From Chloroflexota bacterium (lineage in GTDB: Bacteria; Chloroflexota; Limnocylindria; Limnocylindrales; CSP1-4), in NCBI GenBank assembly GCA_025935655.1, contig JAICUV010000159.1:1-8014 (forward strand): a stretch of 8,014 nt of DNA. The letters run 5' to 3'. A model generated the notes under the pieces. That model was not told where the DNA came from. It was given only the letters and a program-made list of their open reading frames with translations, and did not search any database. Positions 7,032 to 8,014 of the stretch are shown in pieces. The first letter of the stretch is position 1; each line of letters begins with the position of its first letter. The position numbers were made by a program, and so were the translations under genes.

Positions 7032-7082
7032 ACCTCCACGCCGATTCCACCGGGATTCCAGCCGGGCTCGATCTCCCATTGA
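7032..7082. promoter_or_regulatory. 11-base phased repeats, candidate SARP-binding site
   Basis: Two perfect heptamers GATTCCA lie at 7043-7049 and 7054-7060, separated by 4 bases (11-base period). The last four bases of the unit recur in the same phase: TCCA at 7035, 7046 and 7057, TCGA at 7068 and TTGA at 7079. Known SARP regulators bind heptameric direct repeats spaced at 11 bases, or a multiple, near the promoters they activate. The array lies in the gap between the SARP gene and the haloperoxidase-like gene. TTGACA at 7079-7084 resembles a -35 hexamer for the rightward gene, but no good -10 follows, as is common in activator-dependent promoters. Confidence 0.4.
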
Positions 7083-7151
7083 CAGGCCGGTGGTTCGCTT
7101 CGCCGGCACTGGCGGGCCGGATCGACCCGCACACCGGACAGGAGTGGCGTG

Positions 7152-8014
7152 ATGTTGATTCGTCGGAGGGGCAGGCGCGCGAGCCTGCTCGGGACCTTCG
7201 TCCTCGTCGGAGGGCTGATCGTGGGCAGCACCTCGCCTGCCGCGGCGAGCGGCCCGAACATGGTCGCGCAGTGGGACCAGATCGCCGAGAACGTCGTCGT
7301 GCCGGCCGGTACCTCGCAGATCGACGGGCTCATCTACATGGCCTATGTGCAGCTCGCGGTCTATGACGCCGTGGTCGCGATCGACGGCGGCTACGAGCCG
7401 TACGGGTCCGCGCTCTCCGCGCCTGCGGGCGCGTCGGCCGAGGCAGCCGTCGTCCAGGCCGCCTACGAGGTGCTGACCCACTACTTCCCGACCACCTCCG
7501 TGGACCTCGCGGCCGCGCGGTCTGCCTCGCTCGCAACGATCAGCGACGGCGCGGCGGACGGCATCGCCGTCGGGCACGCGGCGGCCCAGCAGATCATCGC
7601 GATGCGCGCCGGCGACGGGCTGCAGGCCGGGCCGCCGTACGGGGCCACGTCGTCGTTCACGCACAGGGATCCCGGCCCGGGCACCTGGCGGCTGACGCCG
7701 CCCGCGTACGCGGCGCCGCAGATCCCGTGGGTCGGCGACATGACGCCGTTCGTGTCCGCGAGCCCCGACCAGTTCCGGCCCGCGCCGCCGCCCAGCCTCT
7801 CGAGCGCGACCTGGGTCGCCGACTTCAACGAGATCAAGCTGATGGGCCAGAACACGAGCGCGGTTCGCACCGCGGAGCAGACGGCGGTCGCGCGGTTCTA
7901 CACCGCCAACGTCCCGCGCCAGTGGAACACGCTGGTGCGTGACATCGCCGCCGACAAGGGCCTCGGGCTGCTGGAGACCGCGCGCCTCGCGGCGATGATC
8001 AACACCGTCGGCGC
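7152..8014 (+). CDS. exported vanadium-dependent haloperoxidase/PAP2-family protein (C-terminus beyond window)
   Basis: The first 287 codons are visible with no stop. The ATG at 7152 follows GGAG at 7141-7144. Residues 1-32 are an export signal: arginine-rich start (RRRGRRAS, compatible with Tat or Sec), hydrophobic core (about 12-26) and a cleavage region around SPAAAS (28-33). The mature part has the family hallmarks of vanadium-haloperoxidase-related proteins: AVYDAVVAIDGGYEPY (69-84), a helical stretch with AAVVQAAYEVLTHYFP, then PGTWRLTPPAY (175-185), DQFRPAPPP (206-214) and a following WVADFNEIKLMG segment (221-231). The vanadate/phosphate-binding residues lie in the C-terminal half, outside the window, so peroxidase versus phosphatase activity cannot be judged. 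The protein would act outside the cytoplasm. It is divergent from the SARP gene, a likely regulator. Confidence 0.88.
   Translation, partial: MLIRRRGRRASLLGTFVLVGGLIVGSTSPAAASGPNMVAQWDQIAENVVVPAGTSQIDGLIYMAYVQLAVYDAVVAIDGGYEPYGSALSAPAGASAEAAVVQAAYEVLTHYFPTTSVDLAAARSASLATISDGAADGIAVGHAAAQQIIAMRAGDGLQAGPPYGATSSFTHRDPGPGTWRLTPPAYAAPQIPWVGDMTPFVSASPDQFRPAPPPSLSSATWVADFNEIKLMGQNTSAVRTAEQTAVARFYTANVPRQWNTLVRDIAADKGLGLLETARLAAMINTVG

Noticed and set aside
7079..7107. TTGACA as part of a complete sigma-70 promoter for the haloperoxidase gene
   Set aside because: The bases 17 downstream are GCCGGC-like, and no acceptable -10 exists within 15-20 bases, so only the -35-like hexamer is noted.
6012..7664. 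In-frame upstream extension of the E2 gene to 1031 codons
   Set aside because: The extension runs antisense to the haloperoxidase gene and through the SARP gene in another frame. The GTG at 6011 has a strong GGAGGA and begins exactly at the lipoyl domain.

Overview
The window comes from a very GC-rich bacterial chromosome. Codons end mostly in G or C, GTG is a frequent start, and long false ORFs run antisense to most real genes. A stand-alone SARP/BTAD regulator, a MarR regulator, an exported vanadium-haloperoxidase-like protein and an alanine/proline-linked 2-oxoacid dehydrogenase E2 fit a high-GC Chloroflexota (Limnocylindria/Dormibacter-like) or Actinomycetota genome. I cannot decide between these from sequence alone. 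I see no IS element, CRISPR array, tRNA or rRNA. No stretch over 300 bases lacks a gene.

Left region (1-1394). A leftward gene, cut by the window edge, encodes a protein with a hydrophobic N-terminus. It is divergent from a rightward MarR-type regulator gene. The 132-base gap holds a plausible promoter for the MarR gene overlapped by inverted repeats, the usual layout of an autoregulated MarR/efflux pair. The MarR protein is unusual because it carries a second, beta-rich C-terminal domain of toast-rack (LiaF/DUF4097-like) appearance.

Central region (1395-6011, all minus strand). Four closely spaced genes, with gaps of about 27-38 bases, look like one operon. In transcription order they encode a dihydrolipoamide acyltransferase (E2), an extended-SDR NAD(P)-dependent epimerase/reductase, lipoyl synthase LipA and an adenosine-deaminase-family hydrolase. 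E2 and LipA are functionally linked, because LipA makes the lipoyl cofactor attached to the E2 lysine. E1, E3 and LipB are not in the window. The deaminase-like protein keeps the zinc and catalytic residues but lacks two aspartates that contact substrate in classical adenosine deaminase.

Right region (6134-8014). A SARP/BTAD regulator gene (minus) is divergent from an exported vanadium-dependent haloperoxidase/PAP2-related gene (plus, cut by the right edge). The gap between them carries short repeats phased at exactly 11 bases, including two perfect GATTCCA heptamers separated by 4 bases, the spacing known for SARP binding sites. This suggests that the SARP controls the haloperoxidase gene, itself, or both.

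I did not find a clearly new multi-gene system. The points most worth a second look are the MarR/toast-rack fusion, the phased repeat array, and the altered active site of the deaminase-like enzyme.
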